64,000 nucleotides of DNA from Anaerolineae bacterium (GTDB lineage Bacteria > Chloroflexota > Anaerolineae > 4572-78 > J111), in assembly GCA_022071955.1 (NCBI GenBank), contig JAJVIM010000003.1, positions 186,001 to 250,000 of the forward strand. Reading direction: 5' to 3'. The translations under genes were made by a program, and so were the position numbers. Below the pieces are notes generated by a model. The model ran no database searches. It saw only the letters and a program-made list of their open reading frames with translations, and had not been told where the DNA came from. Of the stretch, positions 17,503-28,876 are shown one piece after another. Each line of letters opens with the position of its first letter. Position 1 is the first letter of the stretch.

Positions 17503-18593
17503 CCGTTTCCGTGTTAAGCGTGGCCGTGCTGGTAATGTACCTGCCAGACTGGCTGGCCGCCGCCCCGCCACCGGCCGCCGACTTTCGCTACGTGACCGAT
17601 GTAGATTTTTGGCAGCGCACCGGCCGCGAAAGCCAGGTGACGGCGGCCTTTCCGCTCGATCTGCGCCACAATCTGAGCGATCTGCCGCTCAACCTGGGCG
17701 ATTGGCAGGGCGAAGATGTGCCGGAAACCAATCTGGAAGTGTTTATTTTGCTGGAGCCGGAGCAGTTTTTGCAGCGGCGCTACACCAATCCGCAGGGCCA
17801 ATTTGTGTGGCTCACCCTGATTGGCGGCCGCCAGTTGCGCAGTTTTCACCCGCCGGATTTGTGTTACGCCGCCGATGGCTGGCACACCGGCCTCGCCTCG
17901 CGCCCGGTCACGCTGGCCGGCGGCGGGCAACTGCCCGGCCTGTGGCTGTCGGCGCAAAAGGATGCGGCTGGTCAGTTTGCGGCAGAAGAGCACCGCGCCT
18001 TCTATTTTTATCTGTTCCCCAACCCGCAGCGAGACCAGCGCGACGGGCTGGTGCTGTTCCGCGTTACCTCGCCGCCCTACGGCAGCGACGACGAAACCCT
18101 GGCCGTCCACGCCGATTTTCTGCGCCATATTTTTACCGCCACCGGCAGCCAGCCGCCGCCCGTCACCGCCTGCGGGCTTAACCTGCCCCCCACCACCCAC
18201 CCGCAACAGGCCGTCAGCGCCCTGCTGCAACAGGAAGGCGAGGCCGTGGTGCAGCAGGACATCGCCGCGGTGATGCGGCTGTGGGCCGCCGACGGCCGGG
18301 TGATCGACGCCCGCCACACCCCCGCAAATACGCAGGACGACCAGGTGTGGGCCGGCGCCGACGCCATTCGCAGCCGCTACCTGCACCAGGTTTTCCCCGG
18401 CGCGCCGGTCGCCATCACCCCCGGCGAATTTGAATTGACCACCGCCGGCAGCGACGTGACCGTAACCAGCACCACCCGTATCAATGGCGAAGTCGCCCCC
18501 GCCGGCGACCGCTGGCTTTTGCGCCAGGTTGATGGCTGCTGGCAAATCCGGGAACTGGTCTTCAATCTGGAACCGGCGGACGGAACGCCCTGA
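17472..18593 (+). CDS. EpsI-domain protein with C-terminal NTF2/SnoaL-like domain
   Basis: 373 residues from ATG 17472, inside the 3' end of the exosortase gene. A signal or anchor helix (about 9-28) leads into an EpsI-type domain: LPLNLGDWQGEDVP, FHPPDLCYAADGWH and a YFYLFPNPQRDQ strand. EpsI domains are usually encoded next to, or fused with, exosortases. From about residue 245 (AVSALLQQEGEAVVQQDIAAVMRLWAADGRV) to the end the sequence has the helix-plus-sheet pattern of NTF2/SnoaL-like domains. That fusion is unusual. The role is inferred to be assistance of exosortase-dependent surface export. Confidence 0.78.
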   Translation: MQNRSPRHILAVSVLSVAVLVMYLPDWLAAAPPPAADFRYVTDVDFWQRTGRESQVTAAFPLDLRHNLSDLPLNLGDWQGEDVPETNLEVFILLEPEQFLQRRYTNPQGQFVWLTLIGGRQLRSFHPPDLCYAADGWHTGLASRPVTLAGGGQLPGLWLSAQKDAAGQFAAEEHRAFYFYLFPNPQRDQRDGLVLFRVTSPPYGSDDETLAVHADFLRHIFTATGSQPPPVTACGLNLPPTTHPQQAVSALLQQEGEAVVQQDIAAVMRLWAADGRVIDARHTPANTQDDQVWAGADAIRSRYLHQVFPGAPVAITPGEFELTTAGSDVTVTSTTRINGEVAPAGDRWLLRQVDGCWQIRELVFNLEPADGTP

Positions 18594-18598
18594 CCCCC

Positions 18599-20119
18599 AT
18601 GCCGACACTTCGATTTCACCCCTGGCTGTGGGCCGGTGTCGCCGCCGCAGCGGTGGTGCTGCTGCCCCTCAATTTGCTCAGTTTGCAGCCCTTGCATCAG
18701 GATGAAGCGCTGTACGCTACCTGGGCGCAGCAAATTGCCAGCGGGCAGGATGTGTGGCTGAGCCAAACCGCTATCGACAAGCCGCCGCTCTACCTGTATG
18801 TTCTGGCCGGGGCCATGCGGCTGCTCGGCTCCGGTTCCACCGCCGCCCGACTGCCTTCACTGCTGGCCAGCGCGGCCACGGTGCTGCTCACATTTTGGCT
18901 GGGCCGGCGGCTCTACAACCCCGCCACGGGGCTGTTGGCGGCGTGGCTGGCGGCGCTGTCGCCCTTTACGCTGATGTTCGCCCCCACCGCCTTTACCGAC
19001 CCCCTGTTGGTGGCGCTGGTGCTGGGCAGTGCGGTGGCCGCCGCCCACGGCCGGGCCGGTTGGGCCGGTTTCTGGCTGGGATTGGCCATCGCTACCAAAC
19101 AGCAGGGGGTTTTGTTTGTGCCGCTGGCGGCGGGGATCGGGCTGATTGCCGGCGGCCGGCGCGCCGAACTGCTTCGTTTTGGGCTGGCGCTGGCCGCGGT
19201 GGCGCTGGCGGCGCTGGGTTGGGATATGGCTCGCAGCCAGCCGGCCGGTTTTTTGGCGGCCAGTTCGGCCAACTACGGCGGCCTTTTCGCGGACCCGGCC
19301 GCTTTTGCCGAACGCTGGCAGGGCTTCGCCGACCTGCTGGCGCTGGCCACGGCCAGCCCGCTGCTGAACGGCATCTTTTTGGCCGGCCTGCCGCTGCTGC
19401 TGGCGGTTGGCGGCTGGCAAATCATCCGGCGGCCGGTGTGGCGATTCGCTGCCGTGGATTGGCTGCTGGCCGGTTTTGCGCTGGCGTTTCTGCTGCTGCA
19501 CGCCCTGTTTTCTTTTCAGGTGTGGGACCGCTATTTGCTGGGACTGATTCCGCTGCTGGCGCTGCTGCTGGCCCGAATTTTGCTGCTGCCCCTGGCCATT
19601 TACGATTTACGACCTGTACCCGCCAGGGTATTTACGATTTACGATTTTCGATTTTCGATTTACAATTTACAATTCACAATTCACAATTTTTGGGCCGGAG
19701 TGATTGCCCTGCTGTTGGCTGTTTCGTTGGCCCGGCCGGTGCAGGATGCGATCAACGCCCGTTATCCGCTGGGCAGCCACAGCGACGCGCTGCGCGGCAT
19801 CGAGCAGATTACCGCCTATTTGCAGGGCCACGCCGGGGCCAACTCAACGCTGTATCACCACTGGCTTGGCCCTTACTGGCGGTTTTATCTGGCCGGCTAC
19901 CCGTACGATTTGCAGTACTGGGCCATTCCCATTGAACTGGCCGCCAGGGCCAGGCCCGGCCACCTGATCGCCTTCCCCACCAACCGCTCCGAGACTGAAA
20001 CCCGCATCGCGCTGGCCGGGGCCGGGCTGCGCCTGCACGAACTGACTCGCGCCTTTGCCCCGGATGGCCGGCCAACCATCATTTTGTACCGGCTTGAGGC
20101 CGCCGACGCCAGCCCCTGA
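18599..20119 (+). CDS. GT39-family glycosyltransferase (PMT_2/ArnT-like)
   Basis: 506 residues. It is the clearest GT39 in the window: LHQDEALYATW with Asp35-Glu36, then DKPPLYLYV at 60-68, and LSPFTLMFAPTAFTDPLLVA as the second acidic loop. It starts 5 nt after the EpsI gene, so it is likely part of the exosortase operon and may glycosylate exported surface proteins or lipids. Codons about 337-363 (IYDLRPVPARVFTIYDFRFSIYNLQFTIHNF) are encoded by an AT-rich heptameric repeat that also occurs outside genes. It has entered the gene in frame between two membrane helices. Confidence 0.88.
   Translation: MPTLRFHPWLWAGVAAAAVVLLPLNLLSLQPLHQDEALYATWAQQIASGQDVWLSQTAIDKPPLYLYVLAGAMRLLGSGSTAARLPSLLASAATVLLTFWLGRRLYNPATGLLAAWLAALSPFTLMFAPTAFTDPLLVALVLGSAVAAAHGRAGWAGFWLGLAIATKQQGVLFVPLAAGIGLIAGGRRAELLRFGLALAAVALAALGWDMARSQPAGFLAASSANYGGLFADPAAFAERWQGFADLLALATASPLLNGIFLAGLPLLLAVGGWQIIRRPVWRFAAVDWLLAGFALAFLLLHALFSFQVWDRYLLGLIPLLALLLARILLLPLAIYDLRPVPARVFTIYDFRFSIYNLQFTIHNFWAGVIALLLAVSLARPVQDAINARYPLGSHSDALRGIEQITAYLQGHAGANSTLYHHWLGPYWRFYLAGYPYDLQYWAIPIELAARARPGHLIAFPTNRSETETRIALAGAGLRLHELTRAFAPDGRPTIILYRLEAADASP
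19598..19690 (+). repeat. Heptameric AT-rich repeat inside a GT39 gene
   Basis: Units of about 7 nt such as TTTACGA, TTTTCGA, TTTACAA and TTCACAA run in series, starting with ATTTACGACCTGTACCCG. The same opening block recurs, apart from a few point changes, in the intergenic region at about 63810-63835. The frame stays open across it. Confidence 0.8.
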
Positions 20120-20160
20120 TTGGTCACTTCACAATTGACAATTCACCGTTCCCCATTAAT

Positions 20161-23229
<3,069 letters not shown>

Positions 23230-24363
23230 GCCGGCTCACCTGATTTTCGCAACTGCCTTTGCCAATGGACAGCGACCATTTGACGCACTGCATGCCCTGC
23301 ACCTGGGCTACCCGGAACACGTTGGCGTCAACCACAATCCGGGGCTGCTTGCTGCCAACGGGATCGTAACTCCAGTTTTCGGTGGCGGTGTAATCGTAGC
23401 CGCGCATGGTGTTGAGGCAGTAGAGTTCATCGTAGGCCAGGTCTTGCGGCTCAAACTCAAAAACCACCGCCCCATCGAGCCAGACCAACCCATCGCGAGG
23501 GCCGATGATTTTGGGCGCGGGCCGCAGCGTGGGCGCCGGCGTGCGGGTGGCAGCCGGGGTGGGCGTATCGGTGGGCGGCTGCGGCTGGGTCGTGGCCGTT
23601 GGCTGGGGCGGGCTGCTGGTGAAAGTGGGCAGCAGCGTTGGCGTGGCTGTGCTGGTGGGCAGCGGCGTTGGGGTATCGGGCACCACAAACTGAACAACCG
23701 TTTGCACCAGCGTGGCAGTGACGGTTACTTCGGCGGCCACGGTTTGCGACGAACCGACATTTAAACCGATCACCACAAACGCGATTATTGCCAATAAGAT
23801 CACCATTACAGCCAGCGCCATTACAATGCGGTTGCGGGTTTGGCCGCGTCCGGCGGCTGCTGCCCAGGGCGGCGTATCGGTGGCGCGAGCCGCTTTTTGG
23901 CGGTAACGGGCGCTGCGCAGCGCCGGATAAGCATCCGGGTGAGAGTAGCGCGATGCGCTTTTGTACAGCTTGATCGCCCGGGTCAGCTCGCCGGCCTGTT
24001 CGGCGTTAAACGCTTCGCTGTAAATTTGGCGGCCTCTGGCTTCCGGGGTGGTGGCCGTTTCGCCGGCGTAGAGTTGGTGTTCCCTATCGGCAATTTGCCG
24101 CCGGACGTCGTCAACCTGGTTGCCAAACATCATGGGCACCGTGGCGGTGGCGCTCATGTAGCTGGTTTCGCGCTCGCGCAGGTTTGCCAGCGTGCCGTAC
24201 AGCGATTGTAATTCAGCTTGCAGTCGCAGCCGTTGCTCACGCGTCAGCTGATCCGCGGCCATACACAGTATACCTCAACCAGTAAACGTTAAATTGCGGG
24301 CCACAGTATACCACAGGCTTTGGCCATTCACAACCAATTGGCCGCCCGGTGAAGACCAGGTTC

Positions 24364-24504
24364 TGTTGACATTTGCCACAAAAGGTCATTCTGAGGAGCG
24401 CAGCGATGAAGAATCTCCGAAATCAAGACCAGATTAGGCGACAAATTGGAGACTCTTCGCTCCCTATGGTCACTCAGAGTGACATAACCCGAAATGTCAA
24501 CACA
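24364..24504. repeat. Imperfect palindromic repeat, GTCATTCTGA family, copy 2
   Basis: The core runs from GTCATTCTGAGGAGCGCAGCG (24385) to CACTCAGAGTGAC (24483). Outside it lie additional inverted ends TGTTGACATTT (24364) and AAATGTCAACA. The element fills most of the 244-nt gap between two minus-strand genes, and no promoter for the downstream gene at 24262 is evident in it. Confidence 0.75.
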
Positions 24505-24506
24505 CC

Positions 24507-25319
24507 CTAATTGATGAGCGTGCCAAAGGTAACCATTTTGCCTTTGAGCACGTCTTCCAGATGGCCGGGCGTTTCGGCGGACATGATCATGGCCTGCATG
24601 GGCGGCATGGCCAGCGTCAGCCGGTACATCTCGCGCACCTTTGAAAACATGCCGCCGGTTACATCCGTGGCGTGCGAGCCACCCAGCATTGTTTCAACTT
24701 CGTCCCAGTTGGTGCGGTCAATATCTTCAATCAACTCCGCGCCGGGGTCGCTGAGCGGATCGGCGGTGTAAACGCCATCCACCTGCCCCACCAGCACAAT
24801 GCGGTTGGGGGTCAGTTCGCGGGCCAGGCTGTCAAACAGTTTTTCGGTGGAGACGATGCTCATGCCCTGGCTGGCATCTACGCTGACATCGCCGTAAATC
24901 ACCGGCACCAGGCCGCGACTCAACACTTCTTTAATGGGGAAGGTTTCAAAGTACATCAACTGTTCGCCGCGGGTGCGGGTGCTGGCCGAAGGCTGAAATT
25001 TGATGGCCGGCACGCCGGCCGCGCGCAGAGATTTGAGCACCAGATTATTCAGCTCGGCGGCGGCGGCGGCCACTTCGGCAAAGCCCAGCCAGCTTTCGGC
25101 GGAAACCGCGCCTTTGTGGGTTTGATATTGGCTGGCCACCGCGTGTCCAAACGAGCCGGAGCCGTGCCCAATGATCAGCTTTAGCTCGCCGGCCCGTTCA
25201 TCGAGCGCGTGTTTAATTTCAACAGCCAGCCGGTCGATCACATCCATTCTGGCCGTAAAGGGTTTGGTTTTATCGGTAATTACCGATCCCCCCAGTTTGA
25301 GCAGGATAAGTTCAGACAA
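24507..25319 (-). CDS. ipk: Isopentenyl phosphate kinase
   Basis: 270 residues of the amino-acid-kinase fold. The N-terminal LILLKLGGSVITDK binds phosphates, and GHGSGSFGH ending at His59 is the isopentenyl-phosphate-kinase signature; that His contacts the phosphate in archaeal enzymes. GDVSVDASQGMSIVSTEKLFDSLA, VDGVYTADP and DVTGGMFSKV are the further family blocks. It converts isopentenyl phosphate plus ATP to isopentenyl diphosphate in the alternative mevalonate pathway, which is known from archaea and some Chloroflexi. No other mevalonate gene is in the window. Its start lies next to a composite repeat (25336-25450). Confidence 0.9.
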   Translation of the reverse strand: MSELILLKLGGSVITDKTKPFTARMDVIDRLAVEIKHALDERAGELKLIIGHGSGSFGHAVASQYQTHKGAVSAESWLGFAEVAAAAAELNNLVLKSLRAAGVPAIKFQPSASTRTRGEQLMYFETFPIKEVLSRGLVPVIYGDVSVDASQGMSIVSTEKLFDSLARELTPNRIVLVGQVDGVYTADPLSDPGAELIEDIDRTNWDEVETMLGGSHATDVTGGMFSKVREMYRLTLAMPPMQAMIMSAETPGHLEDVLKGKMVTFGTLIN

Positions 25320-25335
25320 AGTTCACTCCCTTAAA

Positions 25336-25460
25336 AATAGGATTCAGGAGTCAGGAATCAGGAGCCAGGGGTTAGGAGTCAGGGCAGGAGATTCCTGAGC
25401 CAGCTCTTAAAAATTGGGATAGGAGTCCAAAACTGTAGTTTTGGACTCACAATTCGCAAT
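25336..25460. repeat. Composite repeat: GGAGTCA heptamers plus GAGTCCAAAACT hairpin
   Basis: It begins AATAGGATTCAGGAGTCAGG, continues with diverged GGAGTCA units, then TTCCTGAGCC, TCTTAAAA, and a hairpin at 25423-25448 (GAGTCCAAAACT, centre GT, reverse complement). The same order of parts is found at 36128-36226. Both copies sit 15-20 nt upstream of minus-strand start codons. Confidence 0.8.
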
Positions 25461-25537
25461 TCGCTCACTCCTCATTCAAAGACTCAACAGCGGAAAATTG
25501 TACCTCAAACTCGCTATTTTGGGAAACATCAACTATT

Positions 25538-25565
25538 TTGAAGCTGTTTGCTCTTTTGCTATAAT
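25538..25565 (+). promoter_or_regulatory. Promoter of the moaC-moaDE genes
   Basis: A perfect TATAAT at 25560-25565 is preceded after 16 nt by TTGAAG (25538-25543). AAGGA at 25586-25590 is the ribosome-binding site for the ATG at 25598. I see no molybdenum-cofactor riboswitch in the leader, which is only about 25 nt long. Confidence 0.6.
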
Positions 25566-25597
25566 TTGGCTGTCAACATAACTTTAAGGATGGTTTT

Positions 25598-26086
25598 ATG
25601 CCACTCACTCATTTTGATGACCAGGGCCGCGCCCACATGGTGGACGTGGGCCACAAAGATAATACCAGCCGCGAGGCCGTGGCCCGCGGCCGGGTGCTGA
25701 TGAAGCCGGAAACGCTGGCGCTGATCCAGCAGGGCGGTATCAAAAAAGGCGACGTGCTGGCCGTGGCGCAGGTAGCCGGCATTATGGCCGCCAAACGCAC
25801 CCACGAACTTGTGCCGATGTGCCACCCCCTGCTGCTGACCCACGTGAGCCTGGCCTTTGAGCCGCTGCCGGCGGCCCAGCCCGGCGAGCCGGCTGTCATT
25901 AATATTAGCGCCACCGTGCGCACCACCGGCAAAACCGGCGTCGAGATGGAAGCGCTGACCGCCGTCAGTGTGGCCGGGCTGACTATTTACGATATGTGCA
26001 AAGCCGTGGACCGCGAAATGCAAATCGATGCGGTGCGGCTGGCCCGCAAAAGCGGCGGCAAAAGCGGCGACATTGTATTGGAATAA
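25598..26086 (+). CDS. moaC: Cyclic pyranopterin monophosphate synthase MoaC
   Basis: 162 residues, the normal length. MoaC makes cyclic pyranopterin monophosphate in molybdenum-cofactor synthesis. Diagnostic blocks are [51 protein letters not shown] with the catalytic Lys region, and [25 protein letters not shown]. It is followed after 15 nt by a MoaD-MoaE fusion gene, so cofactor synthesis steps two and three are encoded together. moaA is not in the window. Confidence 0.95.
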   Translation: MPLTHFDDQGRAHMVDVGHKDNTSREAVARGRVLMKPETLALIQQGGIKKGDVLAVAQVAGIMAAKRTHELVPMCHPLLLTHVSLAFEPLPAAQPGEPAVINISATVRTTGKTGVEMEALTAVSVAGLTIYDMCKAVDREMQIDAVRLARKSGGKSGDIVLE

Positions 26087-26101
26087 TCAGAGGAGTACTG
26101 G

Positions 26102-26812
26102 ATGAAAATAACCGTAAAACTTTTTGCCCGTATGCGCGAGCTGGTGGGCGCCGGCGCGCTGGAACGCAGCCTGGCCGATAACGCCACCGTGGCCGATCTG
26201 GTTACCAGCCTGCACCACGATTTTCCCCGGCTGGCCCAGGCCGCGCCGCGCACCATCATTGCCGTTAACCAGGAATTTGTCGAACCTACCGCCCGGCTGA
26301 CCGATGGCGACGAAGTGGCCTTTTTCCCGCCGGTCAGCGGCGGCAGTAACGCCGGCAGCAACGACAAATTTGGCGTTACGTTTGACCCCATCGGCCTGGA
26401 TGAAATTGCTTCCAAAGTAGTAAAGCCGGAAACCGGCGCGGTGGCCGTGTTTGGCGGCGTGGTACGCAATGTATCGGCCGGCAAAGAAGTGGAGCATCTG
26501 GAATACGAAGCCTACGAGGCAATGGCCGTGGCCAAACTCAAACAAGTGGCCGCCGAAGCCCGCGAACGCTGGCCCAAAATTGTTGATATTGCCATTGTGC
26601 AGCGCATTGGCCATTTGGAAGTGGGCGAAAACGCGGTCGTTGTGGCTGTGTCCAGCCCGCACCGCAACGACGGCTGTTTTGAGGCCTGCGCCTACGCCAT
26701 CAACCGGCTCAAAGAAATTGTACCTATCTGGAAAAAAGAAGTAAGCCCCACCGGAGAGGAGTGGGTGGAAGGAGATTATCTACCTTCATCCGGCGACGCC
26801 GCCACAATCTAA
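26102..26812 (+). CDS. moaX: MoaD-MoaE fusion (molybdopterin synthase)
   Basis: 236 residues. Residues 1-81 are MoaD (MKITVKLFARMRELVG, ending FFPPVSGG with Gly80-Gly81). Residues from about 90 are MoaE (FDPIGLDEIASKVVKPETGAVAVFGGVVRN, HLEYEAYEAMA, HRNDGCFEACAYAINRLKEIVPIWKKE with the active-site Lys). MoaD must expose its C-terminal Gly-Gly for sulfur loading. Here it is followed by Ser82 and a short linker, so proteolytic release is needed, as reported for mycobacterial MoaX. AGAGGAG at 26090-26096 precedes the start. Confidence 0.92.
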   Translation: MKITVKLFARMRELVGAGALERSLADNATVADLVTSLHHDFPRLAQAAPRTIIAVNQEFVEPTARLTDGDEVAFFPPVSGGSNAGSNDKFGVTFDPIGLDEIASKVVKPETGAVAVFGGVVRNVSAGKEVEHLEYEAYEAMAVAKLKQVAAEARERWPKIVDIAIVQRIGHLEVGENAVVVAVSSPHRNDGCFEACAYAINRLKEIVPIWKKEVSPTGEEWVEGDYLPSSGDAATI

Positions 26813-26889
26813 TTTCTGAACTGGCGATACGGCAGGTTTCAAGCAGGGCTTGGCTTCTGCCGTTTCTTCAGTTCCACCTGGAGGAGACT

Positions 26890-27588
26890 ATGACTGCTGT
26901 ACTTCACGCCGACGCCGAGCTTGGTCTTAATTTCACCGACAAGGCCCTGCTGCAACGGGCGTTAACCCATCGATCTTATTTAAACGAAAACCCCGACTAC
27001 CCGTTTGAAGACAACGAGCGGCTGGAGTTTTTAGGCGATGCCATTCTTGATTTTGTCACCGCCGAATATTTGTATCACCGCTTCCCCGAAATCCCCGAAG
27101 GCCGGCTGACCAACCTGCGTTCGGCGCTGGTACGCACCGAGCGGCTGTCGTGCTACGCCAGCGACATCAACCTGGGCGAGTTTCTGCTGCTGGGGCGCGG
27201 CGAAGAGGATAGCGGCGGCCGGCAGCGGCCCGCCATTCTGTGCGATGCGTTTGAAGCGCTGATTGGCGCCATCTATCTGGACAAAGGCCTGGAATCGGCC
27301 CGGCAATTTATCAGCGCCTTCATTGAGCCGGCGCTGCAAAAAGTGCTGGCCTCCGACGCCGAAAAAGACCCCAAAAGCCGGTTGCAGGAAATTGCCCAGA
27401 GCCGTTTTCAGGTAACGCCTACCTACCGCACCGTCAGAGAAGAAGGGCCGGATCACGCCAAAGAATTTACTGTGGAGGCTATGATCGGCCACCAAACCTA
27501 CGGCGTGGGCAAAGGGCTGAGCAAACAAAACGCCGCCCAGGCGGCGGCCCAGGAGGCGTTAAAAGGTTTGGAGAATGAAGTTGGCTGA
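26890..27588 (+). CDS. rnc: Ribonuclease III
   Basis: 232 residues from ATG 26890, which has GAGGAG at 26881-26886. A longer frame upstream overlaps the moaDE end and is not used. The catalytic domain has NERLEFLGDAILDF, the RNase III signature, and CDAFEALIGAIYLD with the metal-binding Glu. A double-stranded-RNA-binding domain follows (DPKSRLQEIAQSRF ... SKQNAAQAAAQEAL). It processes rRNA precursors and structured RNAs. It ends 2 nt before the end of the convergent methyltransferase gene, with no room for a separate terminator. Confidence 0.95.
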   Translation: MTAVLHADAELGLNFTDKALLQRALTHRSYLNENPDYPFEDNERLEFLGDAILDFVTAEYLYHRFPEIPEGRLTNLRSALVRTERLSCYASDINLGEFLLLGRGEEDSGGRQRPAILCDAFEALIGAIYLDKGLESARQFISAFIEPALQKVLASDAEKDPKSRLQEIAQSRFQVTPTYRTVREEGPDHAKEFTVEAMIGHQTYGVGKGLSKQNAAQAAAQEALKGLENEVG

Positions 27589-27590
27589 GG

Positions 27591-28784
27591 CTACCACACC
27601 CGGCAGACAAAACCTTTGAGATATTCGGTTTCCGGGCAGGTGAGCAAAATAGGGTGATCCGACCCCTGCGACAGTTGCTCGATGATTTGCACGGTGCGTC
27701 CGGCGTCAACGGCTGCGCCAAACAGCACTTTTTGAAACAAATCCCGGCTGACCGTGCCGGAGCAGGAAAAAGTAACCAGCACGCCGCCGCGTTTGAGCAG
27801 CTTCATGGCCAGCATGTTGATGTCTTTGTAGCCATGCGTGGCTTTTTCTACGTTGCGCTTGCTAAAAGAGAATTTGGGCGGATCCAGAATGATCACGTCA
27901 AACTTCCAGCGCGCCTCGTTGTACGCCCGCAAAATATCAAACACATCAGCCACGGCGTACACGTCGTCGCGGCCGCCAAAGCCGTTGCGCAGCATGTTGC
28001 GCTCGGCAATTTGCAGCGCCCGCTCAGACGAGTCGACGTTGATGATCCGGGTAGCCCCGCCATGAGCGGCGTACACTGAAAATGCGCCGGTGTAAGAAAA
28101 GGCGTTGAGCACCTCTTTGCCCTCAAAATATTTTGAAATCCGCTCGCGGTTTTCGCGCTGGTCAAGGTAAAACCCGGTTTTGTGCCCCAGCTTCACATCA
28201 ACCAGAAAGGTGTGGCCATTTTCCACAATTTCAATGAGGTCCGGCGGGACTTCGCCCCACACCGGGCCGGCCACCGGCACCAACCCCTCTTTTTCGCGGG
28301 CGTCGGTATCGCTGCGCTCGTAAATACCCTGTGGCTCCATCAAGTCAACTAAAATATTGAGGATGGTCCGGCGGTGGCGCTCAACGGCCATCGACAGGAA
28401 CTGAACCACCAGCCACGGGCCGTACACATCGGCAATGAAGCCCGGCACACCGTCTGCCTCAGAATAGACCACCCGGTAGGAGTCGGTGTTTTGGTTTTGT
28501 TTGAGCGCCAACCGGCCGGCCACGGCCCGGCTCACCCGGCGCTGCCAAAATTGCTCATCGATGGGGTCGTTGGGATTCCAGGTGAGCAAACGCACCCGGA
28601 TTTGCGATTTATCGTTGTAAACGCCGCGGGCCACAAACCTGGCCCGGCTGTTCCACACATCAACAACATCGCCATTTTCCGGGTCACCTTCAACCCTGGC
28701 CACCGCGCCGGAAAAAATCCAGGGGTGGCGATTATTTGCCGATTTTTCACGGTCTTTTTTGAGAATCACTTGCTTGGTAATCAT
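27591..28784 (-). CDS. rlmI: 23S rRNA (cytosine-C5)-methyltransferase, RlmI family
   Basis: 397 residues. An N-terminal PUA domain (VILKKDREKSANNRHPWIFSGAVARVEGDPENGDVVDV) is followed by an EEHEE-type middle region and a Rossmann methyltransferase domain: GFYLDQRENR, VLNAFSYTGAFSVYAA, DSSERAL and the catalytic DVIILDPPKFSFSK. CSGTVSRDLF carries the second conserved Cys. Known homologues methylate C1962 of 23S rRNA; the exact target here is inferred from the family. The gene is convergent with rnc. Confidence 0.88.
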   Translation of the reverse strand: MITKQVILKKDREKSANNRHPWIFSGAVARVEGDPENGDVVDVWNSRARFVARGVYNDKSQIRVRLLTWNPNDPIDEQFWQRRVSRAVAGRLALKQNQNTDSYRVVYSEADGVPGFIADVYGPWLVVQFLSMAVERHRRTILNILVDLMEPQGIYERSDTDAREKEGLVPVAGPVWGEVPPDLIEIVENGHTFLVDVKLGHKTGFYLDQRENRERISKYFEGKEVLNAFSYTGAFSVYAAHGGATRIINVDSSERALQIAERNMLRNGFGGRDDVYAVADVFDILRAYNEARWKFDVIILDPPKFSFSKRNVEKATHGYKDINMLAMKLLKRGGVLVTFSCSGTVSRDLFQKVLFGAAVDAGRTVQIIEQLSQGSDHPILLTCPETEYLKGFVCRVW

Positions 28785-28876
28785 GGCGGGTATCCCTCGC
28801 TGGGTTCGTTATAAAGGTATGGTGGCCATACCCCAAAAATTTAGACTTATCTTATGGTTAAGCGGGATTTTGTCAA

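Noticed and set aside
25320..25597. Molybdenum-cofactor riboswitch upstream of moaC
   Set aside because: The promoter leaves only about 25 nt of leader, and the upstream sequence is a dispersed repeat.
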